A stretch of 64,000 nucleotides of DNA from Polyodon spathula (Eukaryota; Chordata; Actinopteri; Acipenseriformes; Polyodontidae), in contig NC_054535.1 of NCBI RefSeq assembly GCF_017654505.1, forward strand, positions 42,057,164 through 42,121,163, in the 5' to 3' direction. The position numbers and the translations under genes are program-made. The notes below the pieces were generated by a model. That model searched no databases. It was not told where the DNA came from and saw only the letters and a program-made list of their open reading frames with translations. This document shows positions 44,250 through 64,000 of this stretch, in pieces. Position 1 is the stretch's first letter; every line of letters begins with the position of its first letter.

Positions 44250-44660
44250 GAACCACCAGACACCAGACGGCTAAACCCTTTCTGGAGCTGTTGCTGTTGG
44301 GCCAGCACAAGCTGGAACTGCACTTCACGAACTGTCACAAAATAGCCTGTTATCACCCACCACGAGCACTAATACAGACACCCTGGACTGGTGACCGTGT
44401 TTTAGTATTGTGGGGCAGATAACACTTTTTGCTTGGGACTGTAAACCCGTTTAATTTGCTCCGCGCCATACACATTGTTGTGTATTGCTGGAGCGTTTTC
44501 TTTTTGGTCACCAGACCCGGATTAAAATAAAATCCTTTCCCAACGGATTACAATTATCCGTGATTACTCCTGCACTGCATCACCTCTACACCTGTTCACA
44601 ATCACCAGCCACTTTGCCACAACGCATGACAAAAAAAGAACTACTCCAGTGTTTACACAA
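44250..44660 (+). mobile_element. LTR-like repeat, copy 2
   Basis: Same ordered blocks as copy 1 at 8.93-9.77 kb, including ggactgtaaacccgt, acattgttgtgtattg and a terminal aataaaa followed by catcacctctacacctg. Shorter at its 5' side. Confidence 0.5.
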
Positions 44661-44664
44661 AAAA

Positions 44665-46870
44665 TGAGTACCTGTTTTAGAAATTCCACCTTACATGCAC
44701 ATACATATTTAATTTTTATCACAACCCAGATGAATGGTTACAATGGATAATGTCAATATAAAGTGATTAAATAGAAGTGAGCCTGATAAACATTTGTTGT
44801 TTGTGATAACCACCCCCCTCCCGTTTTGTAATCTCACCACAAAGGTATTAGAGACGTTATGCTAATACTGAGCCTTGGCCCAGCACGCTCCCTTAATTCA
44901 GTTGTCATGGTGACAGATTTCACATATCACAGCAAGGCACAAAACTAAACTGGTGTTCCTAGACCAATATAAAATGAGTACTGTATACACTGCATTCAAC
45001 CCTATGTCAAAGGCTTTCGTTTTTAAACCTTAAAGCACCTCCACTGAATGCAAATAGCACAACCTATACTTTCAAAAGGGCCAGTCTATAGAATTTTGAA
45101 ATAATTTAAATATAAAAAAGATCCTGATACTGTATGTTGATTTATTACAGTCTGACCGTTTGAAAACAAAAAAGCTTGCTTTTTTTTTTTTAAAGATATT
45201 TTCTTTTTATTTTTACCTTCATATGAAAAAAAAAACTTACAATGCCTGTGTCAAGAATGGGTAAGCCACTCAGAAAAAAAGGTCTCCCAAAAGTGTGTGC
45301 TCTCCATTGTTAATTTGGCCAGAGGTAAAAACAGCAGCAAGATTTAGAGACACTACTCGGAGATGATGAATTGGCCAGCCTTACAGAGTTACAGTTTTCA
45401 CTTTGCTTTTTTTTTCCCACCCCAAGCAGCACTCGCTACATCAGTGTAATTATCACCCGACTGGAGGTCATAAAGGATGTGGGCTGACAGAGACGTTTAT
45501 TTCAGCAGCCAGAGGATGACTGTGAATGAAGCGTTTTTTGTTGTGGCCCACAGCTTGCCTGAAAAAACACATTTCTGGAGCATTTCTCTGCCAGTTCATA
45601 GCGGACAGCATGCCCGTCATAGAAAGGAATCATATGATACTACTCTACAGCTCTTTCTGGAGTACGGTATCGAGCTACTATACTGGTATTGCTTGTTATG
45701 TCAGTGGCAGTCTTGGCGAGCGCAACTTTACAGACCTCTGCATTTAAGGTGGTAAAGTGCATGGTCATTATAGGAATGGAAATAAGACTCCCAATTGCAC
45801 CGCAGTTTGAACCATTCTTTGTTTTAGTATGAGATTAGTAAGACACACCTGAGATTATTCCCTATACACTGTAGTAAAACCTGGACTGGGTGAAACTGCT
45901 ATGCAGCAAGTCCCAGCATCCAGTTGTTAGTGCCACAATAATTGTTTTGGTTTTTGAAGCAAAGAGATCCCAATTTGCATGAAGGTCACAGAAAAAAAAA
46001 ACACTTTGTTTCTGTGAGGCTGTGTCAGTCAGACAAGAAAAGGAGAGCAAGAAAAAATAACTTGGATACACCAGCTCCAATAATTCCAGCTGAACACCCC
46101 CAGATGTTTCAATAAACTTGGAAAAAAACTAATATTTAACCAGGCTTGCCATTAAAGAAAGTTACCAATTGATTAATTAAATAATGGATAAAGTGGGTGT
46201 TAAGTTTGTACCATGAATTCAAATTAAAATAAATATGTTTAATAACAGATGCTCAAGAATTAGTTACAATTTCATAATATCTTAATTGGAATTAAGAGAA
46301 TTTACTTGGATATTTATTAGTGACTCATATTTAGTCAGCTATCTTACTTGCATATTCATAGTATAGTTACTGATTTAAGGGCGTACCAAGTCTTATAAAA
46401 AGACCTTAGACAATTGATGAATGCTTGCTTTTACATGTAATTGATGTTAGCACTGAAGCTGAAATATTAATTGACTATTACAGATTGCTGAACTGTTCAA
46501 TTGTTTTTCTTTACAATCTTGAACTCAAAGGAATTCATGTATAATTGAGTGCCAGTTAAATGAAACTATTACACATTAGTTAATTGGATTCTTAATTGAA
46601 GTATTTAAAAACACTAGTTCTTCCTACAAAACAGTTCAGCAGAAAAAAGAACCTTCAACAAAAACTAGGACTGAGCTGCTCGTTCTTTTGTGTTTTTACT
46701 ACGTTCAAGCTTGAACAAAGGCAACACTAAAAAAAAAAAAAAAAAAAAAAATGTTGTAAAATGATGCAAGTGACAGTTTATGCAATATTTTTGAAGTCAT
46801 AGAAACAGCACAGATAGGATGAATGCATAGAAACACTGAATTACACAAATCAAAGAATGCAAGGCAGGGC
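44665..46870. other. non-coding region between the convergent genes
   Basis: No gene recognised. A 92-codon ORF at 45477-45755 has no recognised domain. An AT-rich block at 46.1-46.65 kb is rich in aattg/aattaa words. Confidence 0.45.
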
Positions 46871-46874
46871 GAAC

Positions 46875-47399
46875 AAAAGCAAAATGTTAAGATTTTATTT
46901 ACAAAGCTTTTTTTTTTTTTGACTTACATCAAGTAAAAATTTTGCTACAACCTTTTTTGTTGAAAAAGGTAGCCATTTTAAATCATGACTCAATCACAGC
47001 CTCTGTTCTTGTGGCTGCTACAGCAATAGTCTTACTAGGAAAAAAGAGAAGACAGAGAAAAAAACAAAAAACCCAAAACAAAAGCAAGCCTAAGAGCCCC
47101 CAACACAATATTAAAAGCACCGACCCATACTGAATATACCCAAAGTCCTCTTGGGGGTTTGCATTCGGGACTGATGGTAGAAATGTGAAATGTTGAAAGG
47201 AACGCAGCTCTTAAAACTCCTTTCTGAGGCGGCAGGCCTGGGGCTGGTGTGTCACATCTGTAGTATGGTGCTTGGCACATGCTCCAGTGTCACAAAGCCA
47301 CAGGTCAGCTCAACCAATACTAACCAGTCTTTCTAGGGACATCTTTGGGCTGGAGTGAGTGGAAATACAGGAGGGTGGCAGGGGAGTTGGTTGGCTTCC
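46875..47399 (-). other. anp32b: anp32b 3' untranslated region (inferred)
   Basis: About 520 bp from the stop codon to just past the first good minus-strand AATAAA. No coding potential. The distal end is an inference, about 20 bases past the signal, where the downstream sequence is T and G rich on the coding strand. Confidence 0.65.
46894..46899 (-). terminator. anp32b: polyadenylation signal of anp32b
   Basis: TTTATT on the plus strand reads AATAAA on the minus strand, about 500 bp after the stop codon, followed by a TG/T-rich segment on the coding strand. It is the first canonical signal downstream of the stop. Confidence 0.65.
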
Positions 47400-55446
<8,047 letters not shown>

Positions 55447-55924
55447 TTAGAGGCCTGCGAGAGCCTTCCATCTGGCCTGTCGGGTGTCAACTGTCCTTCA
55501 TTACAAATGCTACTTACAGATACGCATGTTTGAAAGGTCATCGCTAGCTACAGGGCATTTGTCCCTAAACAAGCATTATTAGCAACATGCCATAACACAG
55601 CAACAAGTTATCACTGCACTTTGTCTGGTAATAACCATTCTCCTTCCTTGTTTACAACTCTGTATGTAAGCTATCCTCAAATCAATAAACATTAGTTTAG
55701 TCACACTCTCAGTCTGCACATTCATTCCCATTCGCATCAGTACACTCCATAACCTAACACTAAAGTTTTTTTTTTTTTTTTAACAGGTTTATTATTATTA
55801 TTTAACTTCTCCAAATAATTACTCCTCTCCTGTAACTTCCATCTTTCCTTTAGGTTGTTTAAATGCGTGCTGTTCACCCTGGTCCACTTCTGACACGGAA
55901 AATGATTAGAATGCATTTTATGTA

Positions 55925-56014
55925 TGGCTGCACAAAGTGGGGTGTAGCCCCCTCAACTTTCTGTTCTGCCCCTCCTTAGCCCCCTCATCAGGGAAAGTCC
56001 GGCACCGCCACTGA
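55925..56014 (-). mobile_element. hAT-like transposon end (fragment)
   Basis: The minus strand begins CAGTGGCGGTGCCGGACTTT and continues with a gagggggctaaggagggg phrase, a terminus seen in hAT-type elements. The opposite end was not found. Confidence 0.4.
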
Positions 56015-57438
56015 TTGACGTGCTTTCATTACTTAACCGCAGTAATTTTTTGAAAACAAAGACGATGCCAGTGTCAATTTTAGACAAAAAGAAAGGAAAT
56101 GAGATGTTGTGAGAGGGGAGGCATCTGGACTGGTCGGCGGGCTCTTGAGCGAGCTTGTATGGGGTTCGGACACCCTGTGTATTCCCACGCTGTCAGGCAA
56201 TGTCTTGATGACAGGAGTCAGCTGTGAATGAATCGAAATACACTCTGTCATTGGCTGGGGAGTGGCACTATACGGGTTGAATGGGTAAATAAAAAGGCAC
56301 CGTTTTGTATCCTCTCTGGCTCATCCAGGAAGTATAGTGGAGCATGACTTCACCGCGCAATCCTGATACTGCGAAGTGAAACTGGAAACTCTGGAGCAGA
56401 GAGTCGGGGAGACAGTGCGGCAGCTCCAGCATGAGACACACAGACCCGGTGGTGCAAGCATGCCACGCACCGGTTATTTACTTTGTAACTATCTTAGATA
56501 GTTAGCTTAGCAGGGCTGAGCCATCCCACAGTATACAAGAGAGGATATAGAGCAATGCCTGTTTCCTCAGGGCTTCCACCGCTAGACGGAGCAATGAGTC
56601 GCGGTTAAAAATCTGCACACTATTTTGTAGTTTTTCCTTAAAGTGTCTCGTTTTCCTTTTTCCTTTCGACTTTTACTTATTCGTTTTTTGATTTACACAC
56701 CTGCGTGTATGATTTACGAAGATGGGGTATAATACCACTGCCGGCAGAGTGCCACCGAACTGTCACAGCAACACCTGCCAACCGAGCGTGGAATAACAAC
56801 TCTGGGCGCCTGTGCCAGTAGTTCATATTTGAGATTTGTGTCTGCCTTGTGTTTTCCCCACACCCTTCCACATATGTTAATTTTAATTTCATGCTTTTAA
56901 TAAAATTAAGATTAATAGCATACAGTTTTAATAGTATTACACAGTGAAATATATTTGCTTTATAGTTTTTATATTAAAAGGCAATCATAAATCATGTCAT
57001 TGTGGCTGCCTGCCATAGACATGTAAGCTACATCAGCCAAAGTGCCTTTATATTAGTAAGCACAAGCAGCATCCATGTGCCGACTGAGGTTACATATACC
57101 TCTAGCAGAAAACTGGCTGCTAAATTCAGGTTGAAACACCTTAGTCATCAGAAACAAACAAACAAACAAATAAATAAATAAAACTGTTTAATTCACACTG
57201 AGGGCAATACATAAATGTTAGCCCATACACTGTAGATTAAATTTAAAAGGCACACACACACTAAAAGCTCAAATGAATGCAGCAAACTACATTTGTGAAT
57301 TGCAAAACTTATTTGGAATTATGCAGCCACATATCTAGAAGGCAGTGATCTTCTGCTGCATTGTGAATAAGAACAATCAATGGTCCAGCATCTATTTTAA
57401 ATTATTTTAAAAGTTCACACTGTAGTAAACAGATTATC

Positions 57439-57700
57439 TTTTTTTTTTTTTTTTTTTAATTGGTCATTTATCAGACGCCTTTATCCACAGTGACTTAGAG
57501 ACTATGGGGTGAGCTATGTATGCATCAACAGAATGATGCAACAGAATCACTTACAATAAGACGGCAGTTTTTACGTCTTATCTGAAGGACGGAGCTCAAG
57601 GAGGTTAAGAGACTTGCTCAGGGTCAGTGGCTGAGACTGAACTTGGAACTTCCTGGTAACAATCCCCTTTCTTTAAATCACTGGACCACCAAGCCTCAGA
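57439..57700 (-). mobile_element. tRNA-derived SINE with poly-A tail
   Basis: The minus strand ends ggataaaggcgtctgataa followed by a poly-A tail (T run 57439-57457). The head near 57690 reads ggtggtccagtgatttaaag, A-box-like. It also contains the cttgctcagggtcagtggctg phrase typical of a widespread fish family. Related to the tail at 8.18 kb. Confidence 0.75.
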
Positions 57701-60476
57701 TGAGTTTTTCTGTTACTTTCTTGGTGCATTTAGTTACACTCTTAACTGAATCATGCAGAGGTAGTAACACTTTGTTACCAATTGTATCTACTTCCCCAGC
57801 TGTCAAACTGCTTGCCTTCAAATACTAGAATACCTGGTAGGCAAAATTTACACACTGCCCAACAGTAGCTGAGATTTCTCAGTTTAGTTAAATTTTTGCT
57901 TGAAACTGGTTAAACATATGTATGAATAAGACATTTTAGAACTACCATTGAATTGTAGGTTTAAAACTTCTCCCCACTACCGATTTAAGCCAGTCTGTTT
58001 TCTTTCTGCCCCCAATCCTTAGAGGTACGAACAACATGTGTAAGAAGCCTGCTAAAATTAACAACAGTATCAGCGAGCTGAAATAAACTCCTCTGATAAT
58101 TTACATCTTTTGTTTTATTTAGTTGGATGCAAAATGTTGCTTTACTATCCTCTCTGCAGGAAAGAATGAGTTTGTTCAACTGTGGATTAGAGGAGGCGGG
58201 ATCATATGCACACTCTTAACTTCAGCTATGTAAAGACTCTTGCTGCAAGTGATCTTTGCTGTGGCCCCTTCAGTGGAATTAAAACTGAATTGTGTTCTGT
58301 TGTACCACTAGAAGAGTCGCTCTGATTTTTTAGGATTTAAATCCGTGGCCTTTCTCGAATGGTAAATACAAGAGGTCAGGAGTAAGCTTGGAAACACATA
58401 GAATCTGCGCTCCTTTTCAGATCAGACATCTGAGTTTAAATACACATCACTTGGTGGCTATACAAATAGTTGAGGGAATTACAATCCAAAATGTTTTTTT
58501 ATTTGTTACTTTTTATTATCTCTGCAAGCTCTTCAATTACAGCACTGTAAATGGCTGCCTTTCAGGGCTACACCTTTTTGTTTTTTTAATTCATCTAAAC
58601 TTTAATTCATCTAATCTGTTTTTGTTACATTAAATCAATTTTATTGCATTGTTTGTGGTAGATTATTTTATTATTTTTATTATTATAAGTCTGGTGGTAC
58701 TTTGTAATAGTACATTCCATCAGGATGCAGGTTTTTTTTTTTTTTTTTTTTTTTTAAATAGAACAAATTCGTTTACTGTTTTCAAAGATTTCCAGTTGAA
58801 ATTCTATTTTTAGGACTACCATTTATATCATCTCAAAAGGTGTTGATTTTGATATATTCATGCTGCAGCATAAGGGGCAAGAACTTTGTTGTAGTTGTAG
58901 CCTTCAAGAGCTAACATTTATATTCAGTATTTATTACTTTTTTCAATGCATGATATTGAACTGGAGGAGGGAAGCAGTAGGCATCACTGAAATTCTACAG
59001 ACATTTCCCTTTTAAGACTCTGTCTAGATGTCCAATACAAAGCCAACTTGGCACTAAAAACAAACATTGCATGTTTATTATTACTGCCTGTATTGTATTC
59101 AAAAATCTATTTGATTTTGAAGAATATAGAAAGTAGCTTATTTTGCTGGTGCCTCACTATTTTATTGAGAAAAAAAAACAAAACAAAAAAAATACCCATT
59201 TAACTTCAAGAAGAATGCGTGACCCATGTAAATACAAAATCAGTTATGAAAAACTGGGCATGCCATCAGTGGCCAAACCCTCAGTACTGTAACATTTAAC
59301 AAGGCCATCAGATGGTGCAGTGGGTCAATAAACAGTCTTTCACGTCTTGAAGAATGCGCAAGGATCTGCGGCCACCTGTCTGTTGAGTTCTCTCCCACTC
59401 TGAAGCCAAGGCAGTTTACAGAGAGAACTTCGGTGAGACTATTTGCAAGCAGTCGCGTAGCTTATATTGCTGAGCAGAGAAGGGTTCTGCTTTCATGCAG
59501 TCATCTTAGGCAACTTGTTCTTGTCCTGTTCCCGACTGGCTCTTTTCCAGGCTGACTTATTTCAACCGCTCACTGCACATGCATCAGGTCGAAGATGTGT
59601 GGATATTGCTTATGTAAATGATTACATCTGCTGTCTCTCCAGAGCACGCCTACTACTCACAGCATTGCAAATAACATAAGAATTAATTAAATACATACAT
59701 ACATAAAAATGGTGCTGTATTGATGCAGTTGATTCCAAGAGACTAACCAGATTGTTTTAGAAAGTGAGCGAATGTCTGCAGCAAGAGATAATTAGTTTAC
59801 AGACTAGTTTCTTTTTTAAATGTTTATTTTATTATAGCTTTTCAAAGTACTGCTTTATATATGTCAAGTTCAAAATATACCCTTTTATGTTTGATTGTTC
59901 ATTTAAATATGGTGTTTCGGTTGTGCAGATGTTTGATATGAAGTGCTTCAATAAAAAACTTTTGAGTTGTATCTGATAGTTGTCTCATTTTAATATTGAT
60001 GTATAAAAAGCAACCGCCATAATGACTGCCAGCGACGGTTCTAGTATTAACTTGCAGTAATTTTTGTGGCGCATATGTAGAATAATATTGTCTGGTATGA
60101 GGTTAGAGTACTCCAGCACTAAATTACCTGAAATTACCCCTGGTTAGTACTTTCTAAGCAAAGAAAGCCTAATATTTAAGCAAATTACGTTTTAACATCG
60201 TAAAGACTTAACTATAAAGTTAAAAAACAACAAAAAAAACACACAACGTATGTATTGAAATTAGGGCTGTCATTTGATTCAATTTTTTTATTAATTTATG
60301 GGCATTAGTTGATTAACCGGTAGATTCATCATCTTTGCACATTTTTAAAGGAACGATCTTACTGCGGCTTTCCTGCATGTAATACGAAATTATTTTTTTT
60401 TAAAAATCCATAAACGTGTACAGGTAAATTAAACTCTATACATCATTTATTTACATTTAATTTACAATAGAATACA

Positions 60477-60685
60477 GGGGTCACTGGTGCGCGGTGAGCC
60501 GAGGACATCCTGGCTGACCTAGACCCCTCCCCCCGGCGACGCTCAGCCAATTGAGCGGCGCCTCCTGGGAATTCCCATCCACGTTGACTGTGAAATAGCC
60601 CAGACTCGAACCGGCGAAGCCCAGGCTATAGGGCGCATCCTGCACTCACGCAGAACGCCTTTACTGGATGCACCACTTGGAAGCA
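60477..60685 (-). mobile_element. tRNA-derived SINE, truncated copy
   Basis: Same family as the 33.3-kb element: identical phrases ctcagccaattgagcggcg, agactcgaaccggcg (B box on the minus strand, 60612-60602) and ctatagggcgcatcctgcac. The distal half and poly-A tail are missing. Confidence 0.85.
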
Positions 60686-61659
60686 GAAACCCATATTTAA
60701 CATGAGATCTAAATATTCACTCGCTAAGTGTGTGGGAAAACAAAAAACAAAAAAACAAAAACAATGGCCTAAATCTGCAAAAGCAAGGACCAAACTTTTC
60801 ATTAAAAGACTGCTATTCTGCACAACCTGGCCTGCACAGCGCATTTCAGTCAAAGTCTTATACAGTGGGAATTCTATGCAGCCTGACATCTGACATGTAC
60901 TGCCCTCTCTAAAATATAAACAACTCCGTGTTTATTACCAAGCACGTTTTTGGGGCGGGGGGGGGTTGTATTTGTAGAGAATGTATATGACTTGTTGGTT
61001 ATTTTGTACAGTTGGCAGATTTTCTCTGTCAAAACCCCTCCCCTGAATATTAACGACTGGTTTTGAAAAGCAGGCAGGGTTCCTCATTACCTCATGCAAA
61101 TCTGTCTTGTCCATCAATGACTCTCCTTGTATGGGTTGGTCTGGTTAGGGAACTGTCTTGGGCTCAGTCACTTGCCTTTCTGACTGATAAGGATAACACA
61201 GGCATCCCCACCACCTTTGCAGAACACAAGCTTCCCTAGTGAAATTAAGCTTAAACAAACCTATAAACGCTTCTCTGAGCAAAAATAAAAGGGCACTTTA
61301 AAATATACTGTAATAACTTAATTTTGCAAAATGGAATTTTATTTCAATTGCCTACTCAATCTTGAGGTAAATTGCAGAGGATAACAGCATTCAATGACAC
61401 CTAAGCATTGTATGTCTTTGCAATGCACAGCAGGGAGAAATAATTGCACAGTCACTTTAATGAATCAGGATTGGAAAGTCAGACTGATTTTAATTCCATG
61501 TTTCTATTAAGGTTTACTGCTGAACTTCAAATGAGGGTTGGTTTAAAATAATTTGTTCAAAGAGCAGATTATCACTGCCATGTGAGCTTTTGCAGTTTTT
61601 GTGCGTGCAGTACTTGATTCACTGGTTTAAAACAGTCCATTTCCAACAATTTAGATTTG

Positions 61660-61745
61660 GAGGACTTGGTGGCACAGTTGGTTAATGCTGTAGTAGCCTT
61701 TCACCTCCAGAAAAGGTTACAACTGGAATCAGTTTTTTGGGCACA
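61660..61745 (+). mobile_element. tRNA-like SINE head fragment
   Basis: ggtggcacagttggttaatg (A-box-like), then agtagcctttcacctc and aggttacaactgga (degenerate B box). Short and decayed. Confidence 0.35.
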
Positions 61746-64000
61746 ACAGAGCCCTCATTTTTTAACACTTGCCAAGGTATAATATTGCACCATATAAACA
61801 CAAAGTAGAATGTGTTATTTGGTTCAGAAAGTTTTCTTTGCATGATATAATTCTTGGTACAATCTAAAAGTATATTTATGAACATTACTCTACCATCTTT
61901 GGCCCTGCTGTACAAAAGCTTTTTGGTGTCATACATACAAACCATTAAAACCATGTACTATGAAGGCAGCTGTAATCACCATTGTTATTTCTGCATGAAT
62001 GGCAACAGGTGGTTAGCAGAGTGAGAATACAGTATAGTTAAAGGCCAACACTCACACTCAATACAATATAAAGCCTGGATTTATATTTTACGACATACTC
62101 ATCTTTTTGACTAAAGAAAAGAGATATATTCTGAACATTAACAATCAATATTAAGGGAACTATCAGTAAACAGGCTACAAACCTGTACTGTAAATCAACA
62201 TGCTGTCTAAATGCCCCCCCCCCCCCCCCCCAAATGAGTGTGTTCCGATGTGTCCTGTATCTGGATGTGTAATTAAATAGTGCCATAGAACACAATCATT
62301 TGTCATAAAGTAGTTCTGTATAATTGAATCTACCCTTGACCCTTTAAGTGTTTTTTATGTTTTAATAAACACATAACGAGCCACTGCTTGCTTGTTGGCA
62401 AGAAAAACAGACAATGCAAGTCAGAATGACAATGGAATAGGCTACTTTGTGAATGTTAATAATATTTATCACTTATCCCCATGATGTGTGTTTCTAAGTC
62501 ATTGTTTATTACTGTGTCTGCACTGATATTTGGTATGTTGAGGGAAGTACCTTTGGGGCCGTCTCTGTGAAATCCTAAGCAAGCTGGGGCCTGTGTAGGG
62601 AGACCAATATACAAATGGCCACTGGGGATGAGTTTAACAAGCATGCCAAATATCCATGAGGCAGTAATAAATGGGGTAATACAGATACAAATTGAAATAT
62701 GCAAATTCAAAGGGTGTGAAATATTCCAGTAAGCACTGTGAAATAATAATTTATGATATTTAAATAGCACAGAGGGTTAAGACCCACAGTCCTTTGCAAA
62801 GGTCATGCAGATTCCCAATGTGTTTGTCTTCTGAATAGGACAGTGGACATTGAGGGGGTAAAGCCATGAATTCAGCTTCTCACAGAACAGTAGGTTATTG
62901 TATACAGTCCTAATCCCACTGGAGCTCTGCCTACACTAGTGCACCCTTCCCAAGGCTCATTGTAAAAGAAAAAAAAAATTGTGTATTATTTATTTGTTTT
63001 AAATTCATGAAGGGGAGCTTGCATCCAAGCAACAGGCAGTGGCTCCAGTGGACCATGGCGAATTGTTTTGCATTTTTTTCCACCCTACCAATATAATAAA
63101 AAATACTATAGCATTTTAATGATAGGCATACTTAATCTAAAGGAATCTTAACTCAAGTGTGTCCTCCCCCCTCCCCAATCTTTTCGGATAGAAAAGTGAT
63201 CAAACAAATTAACCCATGCCCCATTTCTCCAACTCACTCACAATTAATTATGCAAATTAGAAGCAGTATCTCTCGCTGGGTTAATCTGCATGAAAGCCTA
63301 GAATACAGTCGGGAAGCTGCGGCTGCTGCTGCGTGAAGTACTTACTGTCTATTCATGTCACCAAGAAAAAGTCTTTTCTCTATGCCTGCAGGCTAAAGCA
63401 AACAAGGTTTGTAAATCAATGGTGCTTCTACAGCACAACAAGCACAACTTAGCCTACAACATCAAGGAAAATGGACAGACTCCAATTGAATGTTACCCAC
63501 ACGGTATCAACTTTAAACTACTCTTGGTACCTTTAACTATTAAGACAAACTGTTCTATTGAAAATGGCTTGTTTTCCAGCCCACTCCAAAGATAAGCCAA
63601 TTAATTTGTGGTTCAGGGCAAACCCCACAACTAGATATAATGAGAAATAACAAATTTCAAATTTAACAAATCTGAAGTATTTAGAATTTGGGCTTGTTTT
63701 CCAGTGTTTGTTCATTTTTTTTAAATTTTCTTTGACATTTTATCATCCTGACACTTTCAGACGAGGGGCATGAGTTACAGCTATCTTTTTCGTTCACCCC
63801 CACTCCCCTCCTCAAATCACATGTCGTTCATATCATTCAGCAACCAAAAAAAGTAAACACAAAGGATGGGAATTTTAAACGTTTAAAAACGTATAAACTC
63901 TAAGAAGGTTTTTTTCACTTGAAATTGTTCTGAAAGCTTTTGGACTGAACAGCCCTTTATGTTTAGTACAGTTTTTATTTGTATGTTGGAACTACTGCAC

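Noticed and set aside
45477..45755. 92-codon open frame
   Set aside because: No recognised domain, no splice context and no codon bias that would support a gene.

Overview
This window is a piece of a vertebrate nuclear genome. It has large introns, canonical GT-AG junctions, long (TA)n arrays, tRNA-derived SINEs, hAT and Tigger-type elements and a Penelope-like retroelement. The proteins are very close to tetrapod ones, and the repeats look like those I associate with ray-finned fishes. My best inference is a slowly evolving ray-finned fish such as a sturgeon, paddlefish, gar or bowfin. The species cannot be fixed from sequence alone.

Only two protein-coding genes can be supported. On the plus strand, 21.26-37.74 kb holds the complete coding part of coro2a (coronin 2A): eleven coding exons with all reading phases compatible, giving 534 codons. 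Any 5' non-coding exon and the promoter lie upstream and were not located with confidence. On the minus strand, 55.40 down to 47.40 kb holds six coding exons of anp32b (an acidic leucine-rich nuclear phosphoprotein), with a polyadenylation signal near 46.9 kb. The first coding exon, about 18 codons, was not found and should lie beyond 64 kb. The two genes converge tail to tail, with stop codons 9.7 kb apart. From memory, human CORO2A and ANP32B sit in the same relative orientation on 9q22 with NANS and TRIM14 between them, and the paralogous pair CORO2B and ANP32A converges on 15q23. The window therefore looks like one copy of an ancient duplicated pair.

Layout: 0-0.9 kb is the decayed 3' part of a Penelope-like element ending at a (TA)n array. 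0.9-21 kb is upstream sequence with LTR-like, SINE and DNA-transposon relics, including a terminal-inverted-repeat Tigger-like element at 20.0-20.6 kb. 21.3-37.7 kb is coro2a, whose introns carry two hAT elements with perfect 8-bp target duplications, one further inverted-repeat element, a full-length tRNA-type SINE with a target duplication and a very long hairpin. 37.7-47.4 kb is the convergent 3' region, with two giant (TA)n tracts. 47.4-55.4 kb is anp32b. 55.4-64 kb is its long first intron with scattered repeats.

The two genes have separate roles: actin and nuclear co-repressor scaffolding for coronin 2A, and histone chaperone or phosphatase regulation for Anp32b. They are neighbours by descent and not parts of one pathway. 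I saw no new multi-gene system. The most notable items are the conserved gene pair, a pure poly-C splice acceptor tract in anp32b, a stable 43-bp hairpin in coro2a intron 8, a degenerate hammerhead-like hairpin in the Penelope relic, and several well-preserved non-autonomous transposons.
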